DNA of 64,000 nucleotides from an uncultured Flavobacteriales bacterium (GTDB taxonomy: Bacteria; Bacteroidota; Bacteroidia; Flavobacteriales_D; CAJJDF01), in NCBI GenBank assembly GCA_905182785.1, contig CAJJDF010000036.1, positions 1-64,000 of the forward strand, read 5' to 3'. Both the position numbers and the translations under genes were made by a program. The first letter of the stretch is position 1; each line of letters opens with the position of its first letter. This document shows positions 46,998-56,495 of this stretch, piece by piece. Below the pieces are notes generated by a model. It did not search any database and was not told the DNA's origin. It saw nothing but the letters and a program-made list of their open reading frames with translations.

Positions 46998-47602
46998 TTT
47001 AATAAAGGATTTGCTGGAAAATTAGAGATGACTCTGTGTCTGTCGCTCATTTTTTCCAAAGTTTTTTTCCAAATATCTTCTTCTTGATAATTCATTAGCG
47101 TAGAGTCAGAGATATTTCCTACAAACCAACTATTTCTTATCAATTCCTCTTGTAATTGGCCTTTAGTCCATCCAGAGTATCCCAAAAAGAACCTGATTTC
47201 ATTGTGGTCGATCAAGTTTATTTTGATTAGATTGGCAATCGCATCAAATTCTTCTCCATTTCCTAAGTATATAGTATCATTCACTTTTATACTGTTAGGA
47301 ATTAAGTCGGGGCGAGTATGGATGTAATATATACTTTCTGTATCCATTGGTCCACCAATGCTTATTTTGAATTTTGAACAATTAATTTTTTCAAATTGAT
47401 TCATAAAATCTGCCAATGTTTCATGTATGAAATGATTTAAAACCAACCCAAATCCTCCTTTTTTATTGATTTCACATAAAAAAACTACCGATTTAGAAAA
47501 GTAATCGTCATTGATAAATGGATCAGAAATAAGCGCACGGCCTTTTTCTAAACTCAAAGAGTTAAGATTGTTAAATTCAAATAGTTCTTTTATAATTTCC
47601 AT
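46994..47602 (-). CDS. YqgE/AlgH family protein
   Basis: The 202-residue soluble protein has the family core KGRALISDPFINDDYFSKSVVFLCEI and GGFGLVLN, SIGGPMDTESIYYIHT and FFLGYSGWTKGQLQEEL. YqgE/AlgH proteins are widespread; no biochemical role is certain. It is last in a minus-strand cluster holA-lipoprotein-thioredoxin-yqgE, 27 bases after the thioredoxin gene, and converges with the aminotransferase gene. Confidence 0.9.
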   Translation of the reverse strand: MEIIKELFEFNNLNSLSLEKGRALISDPFINDDYFSKSVVFLCEINKKGGFGLVLNHFIHETLADFMNQFEKINCSKFKISIGGPMDTESIYYIHTRPDLIPNSIKVNDTIYLGNGEEFDAIANLIKINLIDHNEIRFFLGYSGWTKGQLQEELIRNSWFVGNISDSTLMNYQEEDIWKKTLEKMSDRHRVISNFPANPLLN

Positions 47603-47629
47603 ATTCCTTATGAATATAGTTAAAATAAA

Positions 47630-48169
47630 CTATTTGCTGTAATTAGAGCTGTATTTTTTTGCTTGAATTATAGCAATGAGATCTTTTTCAAGAGATTCTA
47701 CAGGGGTTTCTATAATTCTATTTACTTCTATGCCATTTTGGTATAGAATGAAAGTAGGGACATGATGAATATTCATTCCTTTTTCTAGATTTTTAGGAGA
47801 TTTTTTATTTTTATCCAAACCTATGGTTTCAATATTGGTTACATTCAAGAAACTCATAATGCTATAAAATCTAGGAACTTCTCTTCGGCTATCGCTACAC
47901 CATGTACCTAAAAATATTTTTACAGAAAGAGCTTCTATTCTTTCAGGATTATTTTCGAAATCTGCCAAAGTTTCAACATCTACCAAATAGCTACCAACTT
48001 CTTTGTTATACCAATTGGCATGTTCACTTTGCTGTATTTGTTGCTGAGTGATTATTCCAATCAAATCATTTGAAAAATTAGATTGGTGTTTCGTAACTGT
48101 GAAACAACTCGTTATTGCCAAAAATAAAACAGAACTACTCAAAAAAACTTTCATTGATACTTTTAACAT
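47630..48169 (-). CDS. Thioredoxin-like lipoprotein-type protein
   Basis: The 179-residue protein has a signal sequence with a lipobox-like LAITSCF (Cys22), so it is likely a lipoprotein. The thioredoxin-like domain (about 65-175) has the active-site context TWCSDSRREVPRFY, where the second cysteine is replaced by Ser-Arg: the motif is C-S-D-S instead of CxxC. It is therefore probably not a normal dithiol oxidoreductase. VPTFILYQNGIEVNRI is the cis-proline region. It overlaps the preceding lipoprotein gene by 35 bases. Confidence 0.75.
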   Translation of the reverse strand: MLKVSMKVFLSSSVLFLAITSCFTVTKHQSNFSNDLIGIITQQQIQQSEHANWYNKEVGSYLVDVETLADFENNPERIEALSVKIFLGTWCSDSRREVPRFYSIMSFLNVTNIETIGLDKNKKSPKNLEKGMNIHHVPTFILYQNGIEVNRIIETPVESLEKDLIAIIQAKKYSSNYSK

Positions 48170-48518
48170 AAGGTTTTTTTGAAATTTCTATTAATATTTT
48201 TTTATAATCTTTATTTCCAGTTTCACCAATACACAAAATCTCGTCTTTACCACAACCAATTATTCCTTTAGATGATTTGTAGATAGCAATAGTTTCGTCT
48301 ATTGCCTTTATTTCATTCAGATTTGCTTTATTGTTTGGAATACAGAATTCATAAGCTAGAGAATTTCCTCTATTTTTTATCAGCCCTTTTTTATCTAATT
48401 TAGAAAAAGAAAAATTCATTTTTTCTTCGGCATTTTTTTTAGATTTTGACTTAAATATAGAACAACTCACAAAAAGTGAAATGAGGATTAAGGCAAAGGT
48501 TAATTTAATTATTTTCAT
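48135..48518 (-). CDS. Small lipoprotein
   Basis: The 127-residue protein has a signal sequence with lipobox FVSC (Cys19), then a basic linker. The rest shows no recognised domain; it holds several Cys (about 59, 87 and 94), including GCGKDEILCIGETG. The gene overlaps the downstream thioredoxin-like gene by 35 bases in another frame, so both are translated from one mRNA. Function unknown. Confidence 0.65.
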   Translation of the reverse strand: MKIIKLTFALILISLFVSCSIFKSKSKKNAEEKMNFSFSKLDKKGLIKNRGNSLAYEFCIPNNKANLNEIKAIDETIAIYKSSKGIIGCGKDEILCIGETGNKDYKKILIEISKKPYVKSINESFFE

Positions 48519-48562
48519 TTTATGATATTTTAAAATTTAGAATTTATGACAAACTGTGTCTA

Positions 48563-49567
48563 TTAATGCATTATTTTAAATATAAGCTCTTTAAGTAAAT
48601 CAGATTGAGTAGCTGAAGAATTATTTACTCCTTTCGATTTTAAGTCTGACTCTCTAAGGTAACCAATAATCTTGACTAATTTGGAAGGCGAATAATTTCT
48701 TGTAGCGATTTTATAATCCTTCAAAAAATAAGGATTCACACCAGTTTCTCTTGCAAGGATTCCATCATTTCCTTTGTTTTTTGAAAACTGAACTGTTATT
48801 ACTTTAGAAAAATAAGAAAACAAAAAACCAACAGTTAATACTAAGGGATGAGCTTTTTCATTTTTACTAAAATAGTTGATAATCGTATTGGCTTTCAATA
48901 CATCTTTCGTTCCAATAGCAGTCTGTAGTTCAAATATGTTATAGTCTTTACTTATTCCAATGTTGTCTTCTATTACAGTCCCGCTTATTTCTACCCCTGG
49001 TTTTATTACAACCTTTAGTTTTTCTAATTCTTTTTCTATTTTACCCAAGTCATTTCCCAAATATTCAGAAAGTAACAATGCATTCTTTTGATTAATCATG
49101 AATCCGAAACTCTTTACTTTTTCAATAATCCAATCGGGTAATTTCCAGTCTTTTATTTTATCTGCGACTAGAAACACCGAATTTTTTGCAAGTAATTTTC
49201 CAACAGCCTTCCGTTTGTCTATTTTCTTGTATTTATAACAAAAAACAAGTAGAGTAGAGGGTTGAGGGTTTTTTATGTAATCCTCAAAATCACCAATATC
49301 TTTAGCTAAATGTTGCGCTTCTTTTATTATCACAACTTGTTTTTCGCTCATCATAGGGAATCGCTTACACGTTTCTAGGATAGAGGAAATTTTGGCATCT
49401 TTTCCGTAAAAAATAGTTTGATTAAAATCACGCTCATGTTCTGCAAGCACATTGCGTTCAATGTATTCAGATATTTTATCAATAAAATAAGGTTCCTCTC
49501 CTGATAAAAAGTAGACAGGTTGGAACTTTTTTTGTTTTAATTCTGATATGATTTTTTCGTAGCTCAT
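48563..49567 (-). CDS. holA: DNA polymerase III delta subunit
   Basis: The 334-residue clamp-loader subunit opens the beta clamp during replication. It shows the family pattern, with PVYFLSGEEPYFIDKIS at the N terminus and the helical C-terminal collar domain. The ATG at 49567 is chosen over an in-frame TTG at 49573, because a TAnnTTTG promoter box ends just upstream. It heads the minus-strand cluster with the lipoprotein, thioredoxin-like and YqgE genes. Confidence 0.92.
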   Translation of the reverse strand: MSYEKIISELKQKKFQPVYFLSGEEPYFIDKISEYIERNVLAEHERDFNQTIFYGKDAKISSILETCKRFPMMSEKQVVIIKEAQHLAKDIGDFEDYIKNPQPSTLLVFCYKYKKIDKRKAVGKLLAKNSVFLVADKIKDWKLPDWIIEKVKSFGFMINQKNALLLSEYLGNDLGKIEKELEKLKVVIKPGVEISGTVIEDNIGISKDYNIFELQTAIGTKDVLKANTIINYFSKNEKAHPLVLTVGFLFSYFSKVITVQFSKNKGNDGILARETGVNPYFLKDYKIATRNYSPSKLVKIIGYLRESDLKSKGVNNSSATQSDLLKELIFKIMH

Positions 49568-49574
49568 TCTCAAA

Positions 49575-49582
49575 CAAAGTTA
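49575..49582 (-). promoter_or_regulatory. -7 promoter element of holA
   Basis: Minus-strand TAACTTTG matches TAnnTTTG and ends 7 bases before the holA ATG, implying an mRNA with almost no leader. Confidence 0.5.
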
Positions 49583-49643
49583 TCAAAAATGAGATATTAA
49601 TTAAAGTTTTCGTCACAATAAAAAAACTTCTCAAAGTGTTTTG

Positions 49644-49651
49644 TATTTTTG
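49644..49651 (+). promoter_or_regulatory. -7 promoter element of recN
   Basis: TATTTTTG matches TAnnTTTG and ends 4 bases before the ATG at 49656. The longer frame from TTG at 49641 would begin inside the promoter and is rejected. Confidence 0.5.
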
Positions 49652-49655
49652 TGTT

Positions 49656-51308
49656 ATGCTTTCCAAAATAAAAATAAAAAACTACGCGCTTATCAATAAG
49701 TTAGAAGTTTCATTTGACAAAGGTTTTTCTTCTATAACTGGAGAAACAGGAGCTGGTAAATCTATTATTTTAGGTGCTTTAGGTTTAACTTTAGGACAAA
49801 GAGTAGATACTACTGTACTGAAGGATACAGAATCAAAATGCATTATAGAAACTTGGTTTAATATTAAAAACTTAAATCTGAATTCTTTTTTTAGTGAAAA
49901 TGAATTGGATTATGAAGATGAAACCATTCTGAGAAGAGAGATTTTACCTTCTGGTAAATCTAGAGCTTTTGTAAATGATACGCCTGTTTCTCTTTTGGTT
50001 CTAAAATCACTAAGTGAAAACTTAATAGATGTTCATTCACAACATCAAACTTTATTGTTAAATGATTCGCATTTTCAATTGAAATTAATTGATACAAATG
50101 CTAATAATAGTGGTTTATTGACTACTTATTATACTTTTTACAAACAATTTACTTTAGTTAGTAACGAACTAGAAACTTTAAAGAATCAAGAACAAAAGCT
50201 AAAATCAGACAGTGATTATTTTCAGTTTCAATACAATGAATTGGAGGTTGTAGGCCTCGAAAATATTGATGAAAATGATTTGCAAGAAGAGTTAGATTTA
50301 TTGAATAATGCCGAAGAAATAAAATTTAATTTCACTAACACGATAGATTTATTGGACAGTGACAATGGAATTATTTCTAAACTAAAAGAGGTAGAAAATT
50401 CATTGATGAAAATTTCATCTACGAGTAATAAAACCAAAGAAATTCAAGAGAGATTATCTTCTATATTAATCGATTTACAAGACGTTCAGAACGAAATTGA
50501 GGAAACTGACGAAGAGGTTATTTTTGATCAAGAAAGAATCAATTTATTGACGGAAAAGTTAAACGTTATTAATAATCTACATCAAAAGCACAGCACAAAT
50601 TCTGTGAGTGAACTGATTGAAATAAAAGAAAAGATTGAGAACAATTTATTGCTTGTAAATAATTTTGAGATTGAAATAGAAAAGTTGGAAGCACAAAAAG
50701 TATCAATTCTTAAAGAATTAAATTCGGCTAGTACTTTATTGAGTAAATCAAGAAAGAGTGTAGTTGCATCTATTGAGAAAGAAATGAAAGAAATGTTGAG
50801 TGAATTGGCAATGAAAGATGCTGAATTGAAAATTGAAATTACAGAAAAAGACACTTATTCATTTTCTGGAAAAGACCAAGTAAACTTTTTATTTAAAGCA
50901 AACAAAGGAGGAAGTTTTAATGCGATACAAAAAGTAGCTTCTGGAGGTGAATTATCTCGTTTGATGCTTTGTATTAAAACCAATTTGGCTTCAAAAAAAC
51001 AATTACCAACCTTAATTTTTGATGAAATTGACACTGGAGTTTCTGGAGATATTGCCTCTAAAATGGGCGATATGATGAATAAAATAGGAGAAAGTACTCA
51101 AGTAATTTCTATTACTCATTTACCACAGATTGCAGGAAAAGGGAATTCTCATTACAAAGTATACAAAGAGGTAGAAGGTGAAACCACGCATACAAAAATG
51201 CAGAAATTAACGAACGAAACTAGAATAGTGGAATTGGCGAAAATGTTAAGTGGAGCTTCTGTAACGGATGCTGCTTTGGCAAATGCTAAGACTTTGTTGA
51301 ACAATTAA
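49656..51308 (+). CDS. recN: DNA repair protein RecN
   Basis: RecN is an SMC-like ATPase in double-strand-break repair. From the ATG at 49656 it has 550 residues: Walker A GETGAGKS at 29-36, a coiled coil of about 300 residues (about 155-365), and the C-terminal ABC part with signature ASGGELSRLML, Walker B LIFDEIDTGVSG and the H-loop SITHLPQIAGKG. Its 3' end overlaps the convergent esterase gene by 4 bases. Confidence 0.96.
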   Translation: MLSKIKIKNYALINKLEVSFDKGFSSITGETGAGKSIILGALGLTLGQRVDTTVLKDTESKCIIETWFNIKNLNLNSFFSENELDYEDETILRREILPSGKSRAFVNDTPVSLLVLKSLSENLIDVHSQHQTLLLNDSHFQLKLIDTNANNSGLLTTYYTFYKQFTLVSNELETLKNQEQKLKSDSDYFQFQYNELEVVGLENIDENDLQEELDLLNNAEEIKFNFTNTIDLLDSDNGIISKLKEVENSLMKISSTSNKTKEIQERLSSILIDLQDVQNEIEETDEEVIFDQERINLLTEKLNVINNLHQKHSTNSVSELIEIKEKIENNLLLVNNFEIEIEKLEAQKVSILKELNSASTLLSKSRKSVVASIEKEMKEMLSELAMKDAELKIEITEKDTYSFSGKDQVNFLFKANKGGSFNAIQKVASGGELSRLMLCIKTNLASKKQLPTLIFDEIDTGVSGDIASKMGDMMNKIGESTQVISITHLPQIAGKGNSHYKVYKEVEGETTHTKMQKLTNETRIVELAKMLSGASVTDAALANAKTLLNN

Positions 51309-51946
51309 ATCTGACTAAAAAGTTTTTGTAGCGGTTCTTCATAAATTTTATGTCCACCGTTAAATTCTATAAAATCGGGATGAATGTCTTTTTTATTTAA
51401 AGTGGATTCCAATTCTATTATTTTTACTTTAGAATAATATTCGTCCTCATTTCCAAACAAATATTGAAAAGGAATAGTTTTAAAAATATTTTCTTCCAAA
51501 ACATCCATAGGAAAACTTCCTGACCATAAAATTAAACGCTCACAATCAATTTTATAATTTTTTTGGGAAATCCATCTAGAAATTGTAGAAGAGCCTTGAG
51601 AAAAGCCAAAAGCGATAATCTTAACGTTCTTATTCTTTTCTTTTATCATTTCATAAACTTGATTCAGGTAATTAATATAATCCTCAATTTCTGACTCTCT
51701 ATCGTCTTTTGTCATCCAAGAAGCCACAACTCTTCCGTTCATTCCATTCCAATAAAATTTATTGAGAGCTTCTGGTACAATCACTGTTCTGTGTTCGTTA
51801 CTTATTCCTTCAAATTTCTTTATAAAAAACTTTCCCAACTGAGCATAACCGTGGCAAGAAATTACTACCTCCTTAGTGTTTTTCGTAATTTCATTAGTTA
51901 AATATACTCTAGCTGTTTTACTTGTTTTTATTTTAATTTCATTCAT
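51305..51946 (-). CDS. Alpha/beta hydrolase (phospholipase/carboxylesterase type)
   Basis: The 213-residue protein has the nucleophile elbow GFSQG (in AFGFSQGSSTISRW, about 118), the catalytic His in GGHKIYEE near the C terminus, and an Asp likely in the FGNEDEYY segment. It resembles small carboxylesterases/phospholipases (YpfH family). No signal peptide, so it is cytoplasmic. Substrate unknown. It converges with recN. Confidence 0.83.
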   Translation of the reverse strand: MNEIKIKTSKTARVYLTNEITKNTKEVVISCHGYAQLGKFFIKKFEGISNEHRTVIVPEALNKFYWNGMNGRVVASWMTKDDRESEIEDYINYLNQVYEMIKEKNKNVKIIAFGFSQGSSTISRWISQKNYKIDCERLILWSGSFPMDVLEENIFKTIPFQYLFGNEDEYYSKVKIIELESTLNKKDIHPDFIEFNGGHKIYEEPLQKLFSQI

Positions 51947-52049
51947 CTTATTGGATGTGTATTATTTTATGTGTTAATGATAGGTTATTTTTTGGTAAAT
52001 ACGAATACAAGGTGTTTATTTGTGTTCTCAAATTAAAAAAAAATCAAGT

Positions 52050-52448
52050 ATGAATATTGATGGTATTATTTCAATCTCTGGAAAACCAGGATTATTTAAA
52101 GTGGTTTCTCAAGCAACAAACAGAATTATTATTGAAGACATAGAGACAAACAAGCGTAGGCCTGCTTTTGGAACTAGCAAAGTAATTTCTTTGGCTGATA
52201 TTACAATATTTGGACATGCAGAAGATTTGAACCTGGGAGAAGTATTTCAAAAGATATACGACAAGGAGGAAGGAAAAGCTTCAAAACCACATAATACGGA
52301 ATCTCAAGAGTTAAGAGATTATTTTGAAACTGTGTGGGAAGATTATAATGACGAAGAAGTGAAAGATCACGATATTAAGAAAATTTTCCAGTGGTACAAT
52401 TTATTGATCAAACACAACTTGTTAGTAGTTAAAAGCGAAGAAGAATAA
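52050..52448 (+). CDS. DUF5606 domain protein
   Basis: The 132-residue protein starts at the ATG at 52050, where the family typically begins (MNIDGIISISGKPGLFKVV). It has a small beta-rich N-terminal domain (about 1-65) and a charged helical end (about 80-125, with RDYFETVWEDYNDEEVKDHDIKKIFQWYNLL). DUF5606 is found in Bacteroidota; the N-terminal part resembles a KOW/SH3-like RNA- or protein-binding fold. Function unknown. It is convergent with lptB, one base apart. Confidence 0.75.
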   Translation: MNIDGIISISGKPGLFKVVSQATNRIIIEDIETNKRRPAFGTSKVISLADITIFGHAEDLNLGEVFQKIYDKEEGKASKPHNTESQELRDYFETVWEDYNDEEVKDHDIKKIFQWYNLLIKHNLLVVKSEEE

Positions 52449-52449
52449 A

Positions 52450-53184
52450 TTACAAAGTTTTTTCTCTAAAGATGAAGTTTTGACCTAGATAGACTTTTCT
52501 TACCGTTTCATCTTCTACCAATTCTCTTGGTTTACCTGCTTTTAAGATGTTTCCTTCAAACATTAAATAAGTACGGTCAGTAATAGCAAGAGTTTCTTGA
52601 ACATTATGATCTGTAATTAAAACTCCAATATTTTTTTGTTTCAGTTTAGATATAATATTTTGAATATCTTCTACTGCAACAGGGTCTACACCAGCAAATG
52701 GCTCATCCAGTAATATGAATTTAGGGTCAGATGCTAAAGCTCGAGCAATTTCTACTCTTCTTTTTTGTCCTCCAGAAAGTGATTGTCCCATAGTTTTTTT
52801 ATGCTCTGTCAATCCAAATTCATCTAGTAACTCTTCCAATCTTTCTTTTCTTACATTCTTATCTTTAATAGATAATTCAAGAATTGCCATGATGTTATTC
52901 TCCACTGTTAAATTCCTAAACACAGAAACTTCTTGAGGTAAATAGCCAATTCCCATTTGTGCTCTTTTATACATTGGATAAGAAGTAATGTCCTTGTTAT
53001 TAAACATAACTGTTCCAAAATTTGGACGAACTAACCCTACAATCATATAAAAGCTAGTTGTTTTTCCGGCTCCGTTAGGTCCCAAAAGACCTACTATTTC
53101 CCCTTGGTTTACTTCAAGAGAAATGTCTTTTACAACTTCTTTTCCATTGTATATTTTCTTAAGGTTACTAGCTATTATTTTCAT
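52450..53184 (-). CDS. lptB: LPS export ABC transporter ATPase
   Basis: LptB powers extraction of lipopolysaccharide from the inner membrane through the Lpt bridge. The 244-residue ATPase has Walker A GPNGAGKT at 35-42, signature LSGGQKRR, Walker B FILLDEPFAGVDP and the LptB-typical GIGYLPQEVSVFRNLTVENN. It follows the DUF5686 gene by 9 bases in a minus-strand operon with tatC. The permease partners (LptF/G) are not in the window. Confidence 0.95.
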   Translation of the reverse strand: MKIIASNLKKIYNGKEVVKDISLEVNQGEIVGLLGPNGAGKTTSFYMIVGLVRPNFGTVMFNNKDITSYPMYKRAQMGIGYLPQEVSVFRNLTVENNIMAILELSIKDKNVRKERLEELLDEFGLTEHKKTMGQSLSGGQKRRVEIARALASDPKFILLDEPFAGVDPVAVEDIQNIISKLKQKNIGVLITDHNVQETLAITDRTYLMFEGNILKAGKPRELVEDETVRKVYLGQNFIFREKTL

Positions 53185-53193
53185 AGAGTTGGA

Positions 53194-55683
53194 TTAAAAT
53201 TCGAATTGTAGCTTTGCTCTAATTCCAAAACGAAGAACGTTAATATTAGTCGATTTATTGTCAAGGTAAGATAATCGCCACAATGCATCTATTCTTATCA
53301 CTTTAAATATATTTTCTACTCCTGCACTTACCTCCATATAAGGCTTTCTGGTAAGAGAGGAACTGAAATTCGGTAAATCTAGTACTTGAGAATGCTTGTC
53401 GTTTAATCTTCCATAGACAACTTTGGCAGTAACTAACTCCCTCCATTTTAACCTTCTCAACAATGGAATTCTATTCAAAAATAATCCGCCAAAATAATGT
53501 GCCATAGAAAGTGAAGCATATTCATCACTCATAAATTCCCCTATGTTCATTGCATTGAAGTCTGTTAATGAATAGCCATATGTTTCGTTACCCTGATGAA
53601 CGAATAAAAAAGGATAAGGAACTGCTCCCCAAATTTTTCCTGCTTCAATAGAATACTTAAAGTAACCAAGGTATCCAAAAAACAACTTATCTGTTACGTT
53701 TAGTTTTACTTTTTGATAGTTGTAATTACTATTAAAGAAACCTTTTACACCAATATCAACATTTAAATTAACTATTGGAGAAGTGGATCCTAAACTTATC
53801 CGATTAAATTCGCCTGAAACAAATTTCTCATCTTTTGCAAACCTCATCCCAAATGATACTTGAGTGTTTTGTATACTTTTATAGTTAAATCTAGTAGAAT
53901 TTGTTGTTTTAGAAAATGAAATAACATTTCCTAAAGCTTCCATGTTATAAGATTCAATAGAAATTGTATTGGCCAATCCCTCAAACCATTCGTGGTAATA
54001 CTCTACTTTTGCACCTTCAATATTCAGTAATTTATTGTAAGGGTTTCTTCTAAAAAAAGAAGAGATTATAGATTGATTATAGTTGTCAAAGAAATCACGG
54101 TCAAATTGTTTTACTTCATTGATGTATTTAATATCCATCATTCTTCTTGGAGACTTTGTTTTGGTAACAAAAAACTTTGTGCCTAATTCATATTTCCAAT
54201 TCTCGTCAGTAAGTCCATAAGCTGCATGACCTTTGAACATAATCTTTTTACTAAACTTATTACTAGTTTGCAATCCCAGTGAGAATCTATGACCTTCTAT
54301 CGGATTAAAACTATACAAAGAGGAGTATGGACCAATTTCAATTGGACCAATTATTTTATAACCAGTAACTAAAGTTTGAATTACATCAATATAGGTTTTT
54401 ATTACAGGTAAATCTTTTATCGTATCTATCATGTGATAGATTTTGTTTTCTTTGTCAGATAATTTCACGTGTCTTTTGTCCTGCCAAAATTTATCAGACA
54501 TTACTTGTGCACTTTCTTTCACAGAGATATTATTCCCATCAGTATAAAATGATTCTTCTTTTGGTTTATTTATTACAAAATCTTTGTAAGAAGTAGTTTT
54601 TCTTCCATAAAACCCTTTTTGTTTATCGCTTTCAAGAGGATTTATATCGGCAACAGTTTCGTCTAAAACCATCATCCAAACCTCGTTTTCAACTTGCTCA
54701 AAGGTTTGTTTTAGTTTGTAGCTATTAATGTAATTAATATTAGCAGATTCAGAGATTTCAGCTTCTATTACTTTTATAGCAAAGGTGGTGTCGTTTATCC
54801 ACATTTCTCCAGTAAAAGCTAAATCACTTTTCCTTTTTGGGATAAACTTAATTTTGTAACACCAGCTTTTATCAATGAATGCACTATCCGTTAAATAGGT
54901 TTTATAATGCAAAAGCATGTTGTTGTTTGTAGGACTTATAAATTGCCTTCCAAATATGTAAATAGTATTGTCATAAATGTTTGAGTTCTGATACATATCA
55001 CCTAAGTATTGTGAAATGGATTCATTTTCTGGTCCAGAAATTTTGGTAGCTTTTATTATTTCTTTTTTGTGTTTTGGATTTTTGGAATAATAATAATCAG
55101 ATAAGGATTCAATGATAAAAATCGGTAAATAAGGCTTGTCATCAGTAGAGTCTATCATGTCAAACACAAAATCAAACTTTCTGAATGCCTTTCTATTCAT
55201 GAATTTTTCATCCAAGTTATTGATATCAAATTCTATTTTATTATAGACTTCATATTCGTAGGCATCTAGCTTAACTCTGTTGTTAATTTTTTTATTTGCA
55301 ATCATTTGCCTAATAATTGCATGAGCTGGATTTTCATCCTTTTTGGATCCTACAATTTCAAACTCTTTCAGCATCATGTCAGAAGAAATCATCTCAACGT
55401 TTATTACTTGTGATTTATCTTGCTTTATGTATTTAATATAAGGGTTATAACCTAAGAAGGTAACCAATAGTGTATCAGAAGAATAATAGGATTCTAACCT
55501 ATATTTCCCATCAATGTCTGTAGTGGTTCCTGTTTTAGTTCCTTTGAATGAAACAGTAGCAAAAGGAACAGTTTCTTTTGTTGTTGCATCAATTACAGTT
55601 CCACTCACAATCGTTTTTTGGCCAATTGATAAATTAGCAATCAAAATATACACTGCAATTGAACATAATTTGATTAGACTCAT
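53194..55683 (-). CDS. Large outer-membrane protein with carboxypeptidase-like domain and barrel (DUF5686 family)
   Basis: The 829-residue protein has a signal peptide (about 1-21), a carboxypeptidase-D-like regulatory domain (about 25-105; SGTVIDATTKETVPFATVSF and GTTTDIDGKYRLESYY, as in TonB-dependent receptors), and a long region ending in beta strands (KLQFEF) that resembles an outer-membrane barrel. It lacks the plug domain of a SusC-type receptor. DUF5686 proteins are found in many Bacteroidota. Its ATG overlaps the tatC stop by 4 bases and lptB follows by 9 bases, so it is embedded in an operon for protein export and LPS transport. A role in outer-membrane biogenesis is inferred. Confidence 0.82.
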   Translation of the reverse strand: MSLIKLCSIAVYILIANLSIGQKTIVSGTVIDATTKETVPFATVSFKGTKTGTTTDIDGKYRLESYYSSDTLLVTFLGYNPYIKYIKQDKSQVINVEMISSDMMLKEFEIVGSKKDENPAHAIIRQMIANKKINNRVKLDAYEYEVYNKIEFDINNLDEKFMNRKAFRKFDFVFDMIDSTDDKPYLPIFIIESLSDYYYSKNPKHKKEIIKATKISGPENESISQYLGDMYQNSNIYDNTIYIFGRQFISPTNNNMLLHYKTYLTDSAFIDKSWCYKIKFIPKRKSDLAFTGEMWINDTTFAIKVIEAEISESANINYINSYKLKQTFEQVENEVWMMVLDETVADINPLESDKQKGFYGRKTTSYKDFVINKPKEESFYTDGNNISVKESAQVMSDKFWQDKRHVKLSDKENKIYHMIDTIKDLPVIKTYIDVIQTLVTGYKIIGPIEIGPYSSLYSFNPIEGHRFSLGLQTSNKFSKKIMFKGHAAYGLTDENWKYELGTKFFVTKTKSPRRMMDIKYINEVKQFDRDFFDNYNQSIISSFFRRNPYNKLLNIEGAKVEYYHEWFEGLANTISIESYNMEALGNVISFSKTTNSTRFNYKSIQNTQVSFGMRFAKDEKFVSGEFNRISLGSTSPIVNLNVDIGVKGFFNSNYNYQKVKLNVTDKLFFGYLGYFKYSIEAGKIWGAVPYPFLFVHQGNETYGYSLTDFNAMNIGEFMSDEYASLSMAHYFGGLFLNRIPLLRRLKWRELVTAKVVYGRLNDKHSQVLDLPNFSSSLTRKPYMEVSAGVENIFKVIRIDALWRLSYLDNKSTNINVLRFGIRAKLQFEF

Positions 55684-56489
55684 TTTATGGCTTCTTTTTT
55701 TATTACTCTTTTACTAATAATAATACTTATTTCATATAAAATAAAGACAGGAACTGCAACTATAACTTGACTTACAAAATCAGGTGGTGTAATAATTGCT
55801 GCCAAGACTAAAATTGCAACCAACACATGTTTTCTGTATTTTTTCAATATTTCTGGATTTACTATACCCAATTTACTAAATAAGTAAACAGCAATAGGTA
55901 ACTGAAATAGTATACTACATCCCAATACAGGATTTATTATGTACTTATAATAAGAAGTTATAGAAGGAATTTTCCCTTCTTTTCCTAAGTTAAAAGGATC
56001 ATAATTACCAAAAAAATTGATACATAATGGAGAAACCATAAAGTAACCAAAGAAAATACCTAGAAAAAGAAGAATAAACACATAAAGCCCAAATCCCCTA
56101 ACAGCTTTTATTTCTTGAATTTTTAATCCAGGCTTAATAAATCGCCAAATTTGATAGATAATCCATGGAATAGAAACAATAATTCCTCCTACAATAGAAA
56201 ACCACATGCTTAATGAAAACTGTTGTCCCAATCCATCTTCTCTTAAGGAAACAGGTATGTCATTACAAAAATCACTTTCCATATTCATGAATTGAGATAC
56301 GTTACAAAACATTTTATAAGTAGGAAATTCTTTGTATAGCATTGATTTTAAGATCAACTCAGAGAGAGGTTCAAAAAAAATAAAGATTAACACGGCAAAT
56401 AATAGAACAGGAATTACAGATTGTATAATCCTAATTCTTAATTCAGACAGGTGATCTATGAACGAAGGGGCTTCTTTTTTTTCTTCCAT
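55680..56489 (-). CDS. tatC: Sec-independent protein translocase TatC
   Basis: TatC is the twin-arginine receptor and pore core. The 269-residue protein has six hydrophobic segments and starts at the ATG at 56489 (MEEKKEAPSFIDHLSELRIRI), where FIDHLSELR is the family signature. An insertion of about 30 residues in the first periplasmic loop (about 55-85, with two Cys) is longer than in E. coli. A promoter box ends 7 bases before the start. It is the first gene of tatC-DUF5686-lptB. Confidence 0.93.
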   Translation of the reverse strand: MEEKKEAPSFIDHLSELRIRIIQSVIPVLLFAVLIFIFFEPLSELILKSMLYKEFPTYKMFCNVSQFMNMESDFCNDIPVSLREDGLGQQFSLSMWFSIVGGIIVSIPWIIYQIWRFIKPGLKIQEIKAVRGFGLYVFILLFLGIFFGYFMVSPLCINFFGNYDPFNLGKEGKIPSITSYYKYIINPVLGCSILFQLPIAVYLFSKLGIVNPEILKKYRKHVLVAILVLAAIITPPDFVSQVIVAVPVFILYEISIIISKRVIKKEAIK

Positions 56490-56495
56490 TAAGAA

